64,000 nt of DNA from Rhizomicrobium sp. (GTDB lineage: Bacteria > Pseudomonadota > Alphaproteobacteria > Micropepsales > Micropepsaceae), in NCBI GenBank assembly GCA_037200985.1, contig JBBCGJ010000001.1, positions 3,200,756 to 3,264,755 on the forward strand. The letters run 5' to 3'. How positions within the stretch are numbered: position 1 is the stretch's first letter; every line of letters begins with the position of its first letter. The notes under the pieces were generated by a model. The model was given only the letters and a program-made list of their open reading frames with translations, was not told where the DNA came from and searched no databases. Both the position numbers and the translations under genes were made by a program. Positions 1 to 7,288 of this stretch are shown here, one piece after another.

Positions 1-825
1 GCTGAACAGCCGGCTCTCGCGCATGGCGAAGGCCACGTTGATCACGCCGCCGCGCAGCGGCGAGGTCGCAAAGGTCCAGTTGTTGCCGCGCGCGTCGTCG
101 GCGGAATGCACGTCGCGCTCGCTCGCGAACCGCCGGGCGGTGCCGACGAGGGCGCGGGCGACGCCGGCGTCGTTCGAGGCCAGGATGTTGCCGTCGCGAT
201 CGTAGATGAACACGACCGCGCCCTTCTGCAATCCGTTGCCGCGCACCATGAAATCGAGCCAATGGAGCTGGAGCACGACCGACAGCGCGCCGTCGAAGCG
301 GCCCTCGGAATCGCGCAGCGGCAGCATGCCGATGATCACCGGCTGCTTGAGGACCTGGCTTATCATCTGGCCGCTCACGACGAAGGATTTGGAGGCGCGC
401 GCGCGTTCGAAGATCGGCAGGCCGGCGGCGCTGTTGCCCCTGGCGCGCGGCAGGGCCGAACAGACATCGGTGCCGTCGGCCCCGAGGCGGGAGAGATTGG
501 CGAAATATTTCACCCCGATCAGCGCGTCGCCCAGCACCGCATCGCAATCGCGCGAGACATTGCGCACATCGCTGAGATTGGCGAGGGCGCGGGCGATCTG
601 CTCCGCCGAGGAAAGGAGATTCTCCTCGTCCTTCGCCGCGCCGTTGGCGGACTGGATAAGGCGGTCGTGCACGCGCGCCACGTCGGCTCCGGCACGGTCG
701 ATGCCCTGCAGGATGCTGACGACGGCGATCGGCAGAAGTGCGACGGTTACCGCGATGAGGAGCGTGATGCGGAGCGGCCAGCCCCGCTCACTCGTCTGTT
801 CCCTTGCGTCGTCTGCGGGCTGCAT
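1..825 (-). CDS. Sensor histidine kinase, N-terminal sensor part (runs off window start)
   Basis: Translation gives 275 residues before the window edge. A short cytosolic leader starting MQPADDAREQ is followed by a membrane segment at about residues 16-41 (ITLLIAVTVALLPIAVVSIL) and then a soluble, probably periplasmic sensor region with Cache-like character: an FVVSGQMISQ strand, IYDRDGNILASND and a second half ending FAMRESRLFS. No kinase core is inside the window, so the kinase call is inferred from context. The ATG overlaps the end of ecfG by 38 bases, which implies translational coupling. A membrane sensor kinase beside ecfG/nepR/phyR is typical of alphaproteobacteria, where it phosphorylates PhyR (PhyK/PakF-type role). 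Another kind of Cache-domain receptor cannot be excluded without the C-terminus. Confidence 0.72.
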   Translation of the reverse strand, partial: MQPADDAREQTSERGWPLRITLLIAVTVALLPIAVVSILQGIDRAGADVARVHDRLIQSANGAAKDEENLLSSAEQIARALANLSDVRNVSRDCDAVLGDALIGVKYFANLSRLGADGTDVCSALPRARGNSAAGLPIFERARASKSFVVSGQMISQVLKQPVIIGMLPLRDSEGRFDGALSVVLQLHWLDFMVRGNGLQKGAVVFIYDRDGNILASNDAGVARALVGTARRFASERDVHSADDARGNNWTFATSPLRGGVINVAFAMRESRLFS

Positions 826-1447
826 CGGGACCGTCTTGCGGCGCGAGGCGATCCAATTGCGCCATGATTTCACGGGCAGCTTCCCCTTCGGGCGGTCGGT
901 CCGACTGCGGCAACGCCTCATCGCCGTCGAGGATTGCAATAAGAGCCTTGCGTGCGCGCGCAACCCTGCTTTTCACCGTGCCCACGGCGCAATTGCAGAT
1001 TTCCGCGGCGTCCTCATACGAAAATCCGCCGGCGCCGACCAGGATCAGCGCTTCGCGCTGTTCGTCGGTCAGGGCGCGGAGGGCGCGCGCCGTGTCGGAC
1101 AATTCGGCCGACCAGCCCTGGTCCTGGCCGCCGCCGGGAATCTTCTCGGCGGCTTCCTGATCCCACGGCGCCTGACGCCAGGCGCGGCGGCGGTCGGAAT
1201 AGAACTGGTTGCGAAGGATGGTGAAGAGCCATGCCTTCAGGTTCGTGCCGGGCACGAAGGAATCGCGCGACTGCCAGGCCTTGACCAGGGCTTCCTGGGC
1301 GAGGTCGTCGGCGCCTTCATGGCTGCCGCAGAGCGAGCGCGCGAAGGCACGCAGGAACGGGACGAGTCCCAGGAGCTCCGTCTTGAAGTCGTCCGGTTCG
1401 GACGCGGGAGCGCTGTGCGGGGCGGGGGCGGTGTGGGGGGCGGTCAT
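788..1447 (-). CDS. ecfG: General stress response sigma factor EcfG (ECF15 family)
   Basis: Protein of 219 aa, an extracytoplasmic-function sigma factor with the usual two regions. Region 2 (about residues 25-95) contains GADDLAQEALVKAW and TNLKAWLFTILRNQFYS, which bind core RNA polymerase and the -10 element. Region 4 (about 135-185) contains the SYEDAAEICNCAVGTVKSRV helix-turn-helix that reads the GGAAC -35 box. The start overlaps the nepR stop by four bases (ATGA), so anti-sigma factor and sigma factor are coupled. In alphaproteobacteria NepR sequesters EcfG until phosphorylated PhyR displaces it. A perfect EcfG-type promoter upstream of nepR (1746-1771) suggests that the operon is autoregulated. 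The basic C-terminal tail (RRRRKGTDE) lies in the overlap with the kinase gene. Confidence 0.95.
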   Translation of the reverse strand: MTAPHTAPAPHSAPASEPDDFKTELLGLVPFLRAFARSLCGSHEGADDLAQEALVKAWQSRDSFVPGTNLKAWLFTILRNQFYSDRRRAWRQAPWDQEAAEKIPGGGQDQGWSAELSDTARALRALTDEQREALILVGAGGFSYEDAAEICNCAVGTVKSRVARARKALIAILDGDEALPQSDRPPEGEAAREIMAQLDRLAPQDGPDAARRRRKGTDE

Positions 1448-1659
1448 GACGACTTCTTCCCCGACTCGTCCTTCGCATCGATCCGACGCAACAGGTCCAT
1501 GAATTCGTCCGGCACGGGCTCTTGCGAGACCGCATCGTAGATGCGCCGCAGCTCCCGTCCGATCACCCGCTGCCGCGCGCGGATGGCGCGCGCTTTTTCG
1601 CGGTTAGGGTTCTGTTCCTTAGACAAATTCCAATTCCGCTGTTGCGGTGCGCCTGACAA
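1444..1659 (-). CDS. nepR: Anti-sigma factor NepR
   Basis: Small protein of 71 aa carrying the NepR signature IGRELRRIYDAVSQEPVPDE followed by FMDLLRRID at about residues 33-62. In the family these two helices hold EcfG and are transferred to phosphorylated PhyR under stress. The N- and C-terminal tails are hydrophilic and low in conservation, as usual. It is the first gene of nepR-ecfG-kinase and is divergent from phyR, with a 195-base intergenic region that carries EcfG-like promoters on both strands. Confidence 0.95.
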   Translation of the reverse strand: MSGAPQQRNWNLSKEQNPNREKARAIRARQRVIGRELRRIYDAVSQEPVPDEFMDLLRRIDAKDESGKKSS

Positions 1660-1745
1660 AGCCGTTCTCCGATCGGGGCTGATTACACAGATAAATCAGC
1701 CCCTTAATTTGACTCATCCGCCCACCAACTCCCTCCAGGGAAGCC

Positions 1746-1771
1746 AACGCCTGCCGCCCGCCAATGGTTCC
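1746..1771 (-). promoter_or_regulatory. EcfG-type promoter of nepR-ecfG
   Basis: Read on the minus strand the site is GGAAC-N17-CGTT, an exact match to the EcfG consensus. The -10 box lies about 87 bases before the nepR start, leaving room for a leader of about 80 nt. It indicates positive autoregulation of the sigma/anti-sigma operon. The match and spacing are seen directly; activity is inferred. Confidence 0.82.
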
Positions 1772-1781
1772 CCCCGCTTAT

Positions 1782-1806
1782 GGAACTTTTCGTCTCAAGG
1801 AGCATT
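1782..1806 (+). promoter_or_regulatory. Possible EcfG-type promoter of phyR
   Basis: GGAAC is followed after 16 bases by CATT instead of CGTT, pointing toward phyR about 49 bases downstream. It also fits a looser GGAAC-N18-TT rule described for RpoE2-type sigma factors. The imperfect -10 makes this weaker than the other sites in the window. Confidence 0.45.
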
Positions 1807-1854
1807 CCCCTTTGAGAACGACGATGATAGCGCCGTCGAAGGAGCCCGTTTTTC

Positions 1855-2652
1855 ATGAGCATGTCCCAGACCCTTGCCCCGCATCTTCCCTATCTGCGCC
1901 GCTATGCCCGCGCGCTGTGCGGCTCCCAGTCCAGCGGCGACACCTATGTCCGCGCCGCCCTGTCCGCGCTGCTGGCTGGCGACCAGACGCTGGTCGAGGG
2001 CGTGGCGCCCCGCGTCGGCCTGTACCGCGTCTTCCACGCCATCTGGCAATCGGCCTCGGGCCGCATCGACGAGAACACGACGCGGATCGCCGAGACCAAG
2101 CCGTCGCCGGAGACGCGCCTGAGCGCGCTCGATTCGAACAAGCGCGCCGCACTGCTCCTGACCGCCGTGGAGGCCTTCAGCCTCGAAGAGGCCGCCTTCA
2201 TCCTGGACGAGACCGCCGAGGAAGTGGAGCGCGCCATCGTCGACGCGCAGCAGACCATCGACCGCCAGCTCGCCAGCCGCGTCCTCATCATCGAGGACGA
2301 GCCGATCATCGCGCTCGACCTGGAGAACCTCGTCACCGAGCTCGGCCACAAGGTCGTCGCGACGGCCGCGACCCGGGCCGAGGCGGTCGCCAAGGCCCAT
2401 TCGGAGCGGCCCGGCCTGGTGCTGGCCGACATCAATCTGGGCGAAGGCGGCTCGGGCATCGACGCGGTGGCCGAGATCCTGAACAGCTTCGACATTCCGG
2501 TGATCTTCATCACCGCCTATCCCGAGAAGCTGCTGACCGGCGAGCGGCCGGAGCCGACCTATCTGATCGCCAAGCCCTTCCTGCCCGAGACGGTGCAGGC
2601 GACGGTCGGCCAGGCGCTTTTCTTCCATTCGGCGGCCAAAAAAGCCGCGTAA
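1855..2652 (+). CDS. phyR: Stress response regulator PhyR (sigma-like domain plus receiver)
   Basis: Protein of 265 aa. The N-terminal part (about residues 1-135) is a sigma-factor mimic resembling regions 2 and 4 (LRRYARALCG, FSLEEAAFILDET), which binds NepR. The C-terminal part (about 140-260) is a receiver domain: acidic pair in LIIEDEPIIALDLE, phospho-acceptor Asp in LVLADINLGEGGSGID, switch Thr/Ser region VIFITAYPEK and conserved Lys in IAKPFLPE. Phosphorylation exposes the sigma-like domain so that NepR swaps from EcfG to PhyR. It is divergent from nepR-ecfG. A second start (MSQ) lies two codons downstream; the first was used. Confidence 0.96.
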   Translation: MSMSQTLAPHLPYLRRYARALCGSQSSGDTYVRAALSALLAGDQTLVEGVAPRVGLYRVFHAIWQSASGRIDENTTRIAETKPSPETRLSALDSNKRAALLLTAVEAFSLEEAAFILDETAEEVERAIVDAQQTIDRQLASRVLIIEDEPIIALDLENLVTELGHKVVATAATRAEAVAKAHSERPGLVLADINLGEGGSGIDAVAEILNSFDIPVIFITAYPEKLLTGERPEPTYLIAKPFLPETVQATVGQALFFHSAAKKAA

Positions 2653-2656
2653 TTCC

Positions 2657-2679
2657 AAAGTTCCCTAACACGGAACTTT
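2657..2679. repeat. Inverted repeat AAAGTTCC-N7-GGAACTTT
   Basis: An exact 8-base inverted repeat with a 7-base spacer begins five bases after the phyR stop. The right arm contains GGAACTTT, the same sequence as the possible phyR -35 box at 1782, and AAAGTTC occurs again just downstream near 2703. It has no T-run, so it is a poor terminator. It could be an operator, or a weak EcfG -35 for the next gene (CATT follows only after 18 bases). Confidence 0.4.
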
Positions 2680-2730
2680 GAGGCATGGTGGGGCCATTCC
2701 CCCAAAGTTCTGGGATATTCGGAGAGAACG

Positions 2731-3084
2731 ATGAGCGCCGCCGGCAACACCGAAATCGACGCGAGACTGTCCGCCTTGCGGACCGATCTGGAGACATTGC
2801 AGAAGGATCTGAGGGCCTTGGCCGGCGACGTCGGCGACGTCGCCTCGCACCAGGCCAGGGACGCCCTCAAGAAGGCCGAAGCGGTCGCCGAGCGGGCCTA
2901 TGCGCTGGCCGAGGATGCCGCCTCCCAGGCCAGCAAGACCGCGTTCGACGCCGCCGAAGACGTCGAGGAATGGGCGAGCGAGAACGCCGAGAGCCTGCGC
3001 ACCACGGTGCGCGAGCAGCCGCTGACCTCGCTCGCCATCGCCGCCGGCGTCGGCGCGTTCCTGGCCCTGCTTCTTCGCCGCTGA
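2731..3084 (+). CDS. DUF883/ElaB-YqjD-like membrane-anchored stress protein
   Basis: Protein of 117 aa. Residues about 5-95 form a long charged amphipathic helix with heptad-like Ala/Leu (DARLSALRTDLETLQKDLRA, then KKAEAVAERAYALAEDAA). It ends in a short C-terminal membrane anchor, LTSLAIAAGVGAFLALLLRR, with the family's closing arginines. ElaB/YqjD proteins are stress-induced inner-membrane proteins; YqjD binds ribosomes in E. coli. The position after phyR and 11 bases before a small membrane protein suggests a stress-controlled operon. Confidence 0.8.
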   Translation: MSAAGNTEIDARLSALRTDLETLQKDLRALAGDVGDVASHQARDALKKAEAVAERAYALAEDAASQASKTAFDAAEDVEEWASENAESLRTTVREQPLTSLAIAAGVGAFLALLLRR

Positions 3085-3095
3085 CGGGATCCGTC

Positions 3096-3443
3096 ATGGG
3101 GGCGAAAATCGCCGCGGCGTCGGTGCTTGCGGTCATCGGATTGCTGCTCGTCGTGTTCGGCGTGGGCTTTCTCAGCTATGCGCTGGTGCTGGCCCTCACG
3201 CCGCTTCTGGGCGCGGCCGGCGGCGCGGCGGTGACCGGCGCGGTCTTCGTCGGTCCGCCGGTGCTGTGGGCCGGCATCGTCCTCATGCGCGGGCCGCCCA
3301 AGCCGAAGCCGACGGCGCTGCCGTCCAGCCTGTGGATGGCGCTGTTCGCGGCGATCGCCAAGGAGACGCCGTGGATCGCGATCGTCGGCGCCATCGTCGT
3401 CGCCGGCGCCGAGATGTTCTTCGGCGGCCGGACGCGGAAATAA
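3096..3443 (+). CDS. Small membrane protein, phage-holin-III/YqjE-like
   Basis: Protein of 115 aa with three probable membrane segments: about residues 5-30 (AASVLAVIGLLLVVFGVGFL), 32-62 (rich in Ala/Gly/Val) and 88-108 (PWIAIVGAIVVAGAEMFFGG). A proline/lysine loop (PPKPKPT) lies between the second and third. The start was taken at the ATG 11 bases after the DUF883 stop. DUF883 followed by a YqjE-like membrane protein is a common alphaproteobacterial pair (yqjD-yqjE in E. coli). Exact function is unknown; family membership is by organisation rather than strong sequence identity. Confidence 0.7.
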   Translation: MGAKIAAASVLAVIGLLLVVFGVGFLSYALVLALTPLLGAAGGAAVTGAVFVGPPVLWAGIVLMRGPPKPKPTALPSSLWMALFAAIAKETPWIAIVGAIVVAGAEMFFGGRTRK

Positions 3444-3445
3444 CC

Positions 3446-3470
3446 GGAACTCCCGCTTTTCCCTGACGTT
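3446..3470 (+). promoter_or_regulatory. EcfG-type promoter of the DUF1328 gene
   Basis: Exact GGAAC-N16-CGTT on the plus strand, starting two bases after the previous stop codon and 30 bases before the start of the 57-aa membrane protein gene. Match and spacing are seen; control by EcfG is inferred. Confidence 0.82.
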
Positions 3471-3499
3471 TCCTCTGCAAGCAGCAGAGGACGATCGTC

Positions 3500-3673
3500 A
3501 TGCTCGGATATGCGGTTCTGTTTTTGATCCTGGCGCTCGTCGCCGGCTATCTGGGCTTCTTCGGATTGGCGGGCCTTGCGGCCAGCATCGCCAAGATCCT
3601 CTTGATCGTCTTCGTCGTGCTCCTGATCGTGAGCGCCTTTTCCGGCGCGCTGCGCGGCCGCCCGCCGATCTAA
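3500..3673 (+). CDS. DUF1328 (YtjA-like) small membrane protein
   Basis: Protein of 57 aa, mostly hydrophobic: MLGYAVLFLILALVAGYLGF, then a GLAGLAASIAKIL turn, a second segment (LLIVFVVLLIVSAF) and a basic tail (GALRGRPPI). The length, two membrane segments and glycine pattern fit the DUF1328/YtjA family, which is common in stress regulons of proteobacteria. The Shine-Dalgarno-like AGAGGA lies about 8 bases upstream. It has its own EcfG promoter and is followed by a strong terminator hairpin, so it is probably monocistronic. Molecular function is unknown. Confidence 0.85.
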   Translation: MLGYAVLFLILALVAGYLGFFGLAGLAASIAKILLIVFVVLLIVSAFSGALRGRPPI

Positions 3674-3706
3674 AGTCGGTTTGCCCTGAAACTATCCACA
3701 GTCGTC

Positions 3707-3737
3707 ATTGCCCGGCTTGGCCGGGCAATCCGTTTTT
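3707..3737 (+). terminator. Rho-independent terminator after DUF1328 gene
   Basis: A perfect 10-base stem, ATTGCCCGGC/GCCGGGCAAT, with a 3-base loop is followed by CC and five T. It lies 33 bases after the stop codon. Confidence 0.8.
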
Positions 3738-4039
3738 CGCCGCCAAATTGGGTCGCCCGCATGGTCCGAGCGCCATGTGTGGACGGCGATGACGATTGTT
3801 CTTGGGGCCCGTCGGCGGCGGCGCCGTTCGCGCGAAAAAAATCAAGTCGATCAAGCGGCTGCGATAGGCGCCGGGACGGGTTATGCATCCCGCAAATTAT
3901 TTTCTGAAACCCGGCAACCCAAATTAACCCCGTGCATTCTCTTCTCCGAGCGGACGTCCGGTCCGGAACGCCCCAGCCCCTTCGACAGCCCGCATCGGGT
4001 GTCCGCTCGTCTTCCTCCCCCTCGAAAATCCGGAAGCGC
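3738..4039. other. Intergenic stretch without a supported gene
   Basis: About 300 bases separate the stress genes from the 3' end of the minus-strand glycosyltransferase. Open frames here have no codon bias, ribosome site or recognisable product. A lower-GC patch lies near 3880-3930. Nothing else is seen. Confidence 0.5.
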
Positions 4040-5500
4040 TTACGGCAAGCGCCCGAAGCGCGTGCCGCGCCAATCGCCCAGCAGATAGGCGACGTAGTGC
4101 GCGATCGGCACGCCATGGCGCAGCCGGTCGAAGCGCGCCACTTCACGCACCTGGCCGAAGCGGCCGGCCAGTTCGGCGTGCTTGTCCAATCTCTGCTCCA
4201 CCACATAGAGCACCGGCTTCGCCAGAAGCCCGGCATCCGGCACCGGCGCGTCGAGGTAGCGATCGTCCTCGTTCGCCTGGATCACCGGCGGGTGGTCCGG
4301 CAGGTAGAACGCGAACCAGGACGTCGACGCATAGTCCGTCGTCACGATGGCGGCGGCGTTGTTGCTCCGCCGCAAGGTTTCGATGTTCGCCGCCACGCCG
4401 TCGAAGCCGACGGCCAGGAGCCGCGCCAGGGGATCGCTCCTGCCGAAGGGGATGACGCCGAACAGCGCCTGGGCATAGACCGCCAGCAGCAGGACCGCCG
4501 CGACCGGCGTCGCCGCGGGACGCGCCACGCGCCAGACCGCCTTCATCCATCCCGTCCAGTCGCTTTGCACCCAGGCCTGCGCCGCCGCCACGCCAAGGGC
4601 GGGAAACAGGAAGGACGGCCAATTGCCCTGGATGCGGTCGTGCAGCGAATGGATGAGAAAGTAGAGCGCCGAAGGAAAGACGAGGGCCGCCAGCAGGAAT
4701 TCCGCGCTGTCGCTGTCGCGCGCGCGGAAGGCCAGCGCCAGCGTCGCCAGCACGAAGATGAAGGGCGAGGCCAGCACGAGCTGGGCGCCGAGGAATTCGA
4801 GCAGGAAGCGCAGCGTGAAATGCCCTCCGGCGATGCGGCCGAACTGGAAGGCGAAGGTCGCCCAGCCATGCGCGTCGTTCCACAAAAGGTTGGGCAGGAA
4901 GACGATGAGCGCGACCGCGCCGCCGGCCCAGGGCCAGGGCGTGACGAGCCAGCGCCGCGCCTTGGGCGACAGCAGCAGCCACACCGCCATGCCGGCGCCC
5001 AGGAAGAAGATCGTGTATTTCGACAGCAGGCCCAATCCCGCGGCGAGGCCGACGCCCAGCCACCACGCGCCGTTTCCGGACTCCCGCACCTTGGCCAGCG
5101 CATAGAGCACCGCCGCCGCGGCCGCGACCGACGGCCCGTCCGGCGTCGCCGCCAGCGTCTCGACCGAGATCATCAGGGTCAGGTTGAAGAACAGGCAGGC
5201 GCGCGCCCCCGCATCCGCGTCGCGCAGCAGCGCGGCGCCGGCACGCCAGACGAAAAAGCTCGCCAGGATCGAAAGGACGATGCCTCCGGCGCGCACGCCG
5301 AGCGCGGTGTCGCCGAAGAGCAGCGTGCCGGCGCGGATGACATAGGCGATGGCGGGCGGATGATCGAAATAACCGGCGCCGAGATGGCGCGACCACAGCC
5401 AGTAATAGGCCTCGTCGGCCGAGAGCGGCAGGACGGCCGCGGCCACCGCGCGCAGCACCGTCAGGCCGAGGATCGCGAGAAGGATATGCCGGCGCGTCAT
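4040..5500 (-). CDS. ArnT/PMT-family lipid-linked glycosyltransferase (GT39/GT83-like)
   Basis: Protein of 486 aa with about 10-12 membrane segments. The first extracytoplasmic loop carries the acidic motif SADEAYYWLWSRH, then GYFDHPPAIAYVI, which is the catalytic-loop signature of ArnT/PMT-type enzymes that transfer sugars from polyprenyl phosphate donors. Residues about 370-486 form the periplasmic C-terminal domain. The start was set at MTRRHILLAILG because its ATG overlaps the upstream GT2 stop (ATGA). The pair is a standard module: the GT2 makes polyprenyl-phosphate sugar and this enzyme transfers it to lipid A, protein or another envelope acceptor. The acceptor cannot be told from sequence. 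Confidence 0.86.
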   Translation of the reverse strand: MTRRHILLAILGLTVLRAVAAAVLPLSADEAYYWLWSRHLGAGYFDHPPAIAYVIRAGTLLFGDTALGVRAGGIVLSILASFFVWRAGAALLRDADAGARACLFFNLTLMISVETLAATPDGPSVAAAAAVLYALAKVRESGNGAWWLGVGLAAGLGLLSKYTIFFLGAGMAVWLLLSPKARRWLVTPWPWAGGAVALIVFLPNLLWNDAHGWATFAFQFGRIAGGHFTLRFLLEFLGAQLVLASPFIFVLATLALAFRARDSDSAEFLLAALVFPSALYFLIHSLHDRIQGNWPSFLFPALGVAAAQAWVQSDWTGWMKAVWRVARPAATPVAAVLLLAVYAQALFGVIPFGRSDPLARLLAVGFDGVAANIETLRRSNNAAAIVTTDYASTSWFAFYLPDHPPVIQANEDDRYLDAPVPDAGLLAKPVLYVVEQRLDKHAELAGRFGQVREVARFDRLRHGVPIAHYVAYLLGDWRGTRFGRLP

Positions 5501-6585
5501 CTGGTGCGCCACACGAACAGGCTCGACATCGCGTAGTTCCAGAACAGCCCCATCGCCGCGCCGGCGGCGCCGGCCACCCACCACACCTTCTCTTCCGCAT
5601 AGAGCCAATTGGCGATGCCGACATTCGTGAAGGCGCCGATCGAGCAGAACAGGCAGAAGACGACGAAGCCCCAGAACATCGAGGCGCCCTTGAGGCGCCG
5701 GTCGCGATAGGTCAGCTCGTTGTTGAGGAAGAAATTGCTGGTCAGCGCGACGAAGGTGGCGATCGCCTGGGCGGTGTAGAAGTCCCGCGCGCCCGCCAGC
5801 AGCGCCGACTTCAGCGCGATCAGATGGACCACGAGGCCGAGCGCGCCGACCAGCGCGAAGAACAGAAAGCGCGGCTCGACCACGTCGCCGGTCAGCTTGG
5901 CGAAGATGAGGCCCAGGAATTCGACGCCGATCTGGACGTTGAACTTGCTTTCGCCCTGCTCGCGCCTGCCGAACACATAGGACTGCTCCGCCACCCGCAG
6001 CGAAGGCCCGGCGGTGGCGACGATGTCGAGCAGGATCTTGAAGCCGGCCGGCGACAGCCGCTCCGCGATCGCGTCGAACCGGTCGCGCCGCAGCATGAAG
6101 AAGCCGCTCATCGGATCGGACAGCGGCACGTCGAGGATCTTGCGCGTGATGTTCGTGGCGAGAAGGCTCAGCCGGCCGCGCGCCGCATCGAACGATTCGG
6201 CGCTGCCGCCCGCGATATAGCGGCTGGCGGCGACGAGGTCGGCCGTGCCGCCGCGCAGCTTATCGAGCATCGCCACCAGGGCGTGCTCGTCATGCTGGAG
6301 GTCGGCGTCCATCACCGCGACGAACGGCGCGCTGGAAGCCAGCATGCCCTCGATGCAGGCGCCGGCAAGCCCGCGCCGGCCGACGCGGCGCAGGCAGCGC
6401 ACGCGCGGATCGCGCGCCGCGATCGCCTTGGCGGTCTCGGCGGTGCCGTCCGGCGAATCGTCGTCGACGAAGATCGCCTCCCAGGCGATGCCGGCCAGCG
6501 CCGCATCCAGCCGCCGCACCAGCTCGGCGACATTGTCCCGTTCCTTGAAGGTGGGAAGGACGATGGAAAGCTCGACAGCGGACAC
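5497..6585 (-). CDS. GT2 polyprenyl-phosphate glycosyltransferase with GtrA-like domain
   Basis: Protein of 362 aa from the GTG start. The N-terminal GT-A domain (about residues 1-225) has LSIVLPTFKERDN, the FVDDDSPDGT nucleotide-binding motif and the VMDADLQHDE metal-binding Asp motif, as in dolichyl-phosphate mannose synthase/ArnC-type enzymes. The C-terminal 120 residues form a four-segment GtrA-like membrane domain (FLFFALVGALGLVVHLIALK, then NFFLNNELTYRDRR). The GTG at 6585 was chosen because AGGAG lies 6-7 bases upstream; a longer frame begins ten codons earlier. It is translationally coupled to the ArnT-like gene, for which it probably makes the lipid-linked sugar donor. Confidence 0.88.
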   Translation of the reverse strand: MSAVELSIVLPTFKERDNVAELVRRLDAALAGIAWEAIFVDDDSPDGTAETAKAIAARDPRVRCLRRVGRRGLAGACIEGMLASSAPFVAVMDADLQHDEHALVAMLDKLRGGTADLVAASRYIAGGSAESFDAARGRLSLLATNITRKILDVPLSDPMSGFFMLRRDRFDAIAERLSPAGFKILLDIVATAGPSLRVAEQSYVFGRREQGESKFNVQIGVEFLGLIFAKLTGDVVEPRFLFFALVGALGLVVHLIALKSALLAGARDFYTAQAIATFVALTSNFFLNNELTYRDRRLKGASMFWGFVVFCLFCSIGAFTNVGIANWLYAEEKVWWVAGAAGAAMGLFWNYAMSSLFVWRTR

Positions 6586-6644
6586 GCAAATCTCCTGGCG
6601 CCGCCTTGGTGGCAACAGGCCAGGACGGCGTCAAGGGATGCCCG

Positions 6645-6806
6645 CTAGAGGAAGTAGACCGACCAGAGGACGACGCCGGCCACCACCGCCAGCGCCAGGC
6701 TGACGCGCAGGACCCAGCGGACATGGCCCGAGGTCTCGCCCTGGCGGGCGTCCTCGGTCGATACGACCTGTTTGGGGGTCGAATTGTCGGTCATGGGTGT
6801 CGCCAT
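6645..6806 (-). CDS. Small single-pass membrane protein, unknown function
   Basis: Protein of 53 aa. It has a hydrophilic N-terminal half (MATPMTDNSTPKQVVSTEDA) and a C-terminal membrane segment, WVLRVSLALAVVAGVVLWSV, ending YFL. The ATG at 6806 lies one base after the upstream gene's stop and has AGGGAG about 6 bases before it, so it is favoured over a longer frame starting inside that gene. It is the last gene of a three-gene unit (7222 to 6645) downstream of an EcfG-like promoter. I do not recognise the family. Confidence 0.7.
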   Translation of the reverse strand: MATPMTDNSTPKQVVSTEDARQGETSGHVRWVLRVSLALAVVAGVVLWSVYFL

Positions 6807-6807
6807 G

Positions 6808-7050
6808 TCACGCTCCCTGTGGGGCGGCGGGATGGATGCGCCGTTCGAGCTCCGCGCGGGCATCGTTGACGAGCTGCAGGCGCTGGGTTTCGCCCTCGCC
6901 GTCCTGCTCGCGAATCCGCCGCTCCCAGGCGCTCAGGATCTCGAGCCGCTCCTCGTCGTTGAATCGCCGGTCGCGCATCACGTCCAGCGGGGCGCGATGG
7001 AAGCGGAGCGGCTCCTGCACGATGTCTTCGATGAGCTTCTTCTTGGTCAT
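6808..7050 (-). CDS. Small charged protein, unknown function
   Basis: Protein of 80 aa: MTKKKLIEDIVQEPLRFHRA, then PLDVMRDRRFNDEERLEILSAWERRI and a helical, charged C-terminus ending HPAAPQGA. No membrane segment or signal peptide. Small proteins with this pattern of an R-F-x-D-x-E-R-L-E-I-L core occur in many alphaproteobacteria as hypothetical proteins, often near stress genes; I cannot name a function. It lies 16 bases after the DUF3309-like gene and 1 base before the next, consistent with one operon. Confidence 0.72.
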   Translation of the reverse strand: MTKKKLIEDIVQEPLRFHRAPLDVMRDRRFNDEERLEILSAWERRIREQDGEGETQRLQLVNDARAELERRIHPAAPQGA

Positions 7051-7066
7051 CAGCGGGACAATCGGA

Positions 7067-7222
7067 TCAGAACCGCCCCAGAAGCACGAGCACCAGCACG
7101 ATGATGAGAACCAGGCCCAACCCGCCGCTCGGGTAGTAGCCCCAATTGCGGCTGTGCGGCCAGGACGGCCACGCGCCGAACAAAAGAAGCAGAAGGACGA
7201 TGATGAGAATTGTGCCGAGCAT
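7067..7222 (-). CDS. DUF3309-like small membrane protein
   Basis: Protein of 51 aa: a hydrophobic MLGTILIIVLLLLLFGAWPS segment, a central hydrophilic W-P-H-S-R-N-W-G-Y-Y-P-S-G-G loop and a second membrane segment (LGLVLIIVLVLVLLGRF). The WGYYPSGG centre and length match the DUF3309 family, frequently stress-induced in alphaproteobacteria. It begins a three-gene unit and lies 32 bases downstream of an EcfG-like promoter. Confidence 0.83.
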   Translation of the reverse strand: MLGTILIIVLLLLLFGAWPSWPHSRNWGYYPSGGLGLVLIIVLVLVLLGRF

Positions 7223-7254
7223 CTGGACTTACCTCGCAAGAACCTTGTGTTGGG

Positions 7255-7279
7255 AACACCAAGGTCACGGCAGAGTTCC
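7255..7279 (-). promoter_or_regulatory. EcfG-like promoter of the DUF3309 operon
   Basis: On the minus strand: GGAAC-N16-TGTT, one mismatch in the -10 box (T for C). It lies between the basic-protein gene and the DUF3309-like gene, 32 bases before the start codon. Confidence 0.65.
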
Positions 7280-7288
7280 GCCGCCGGT

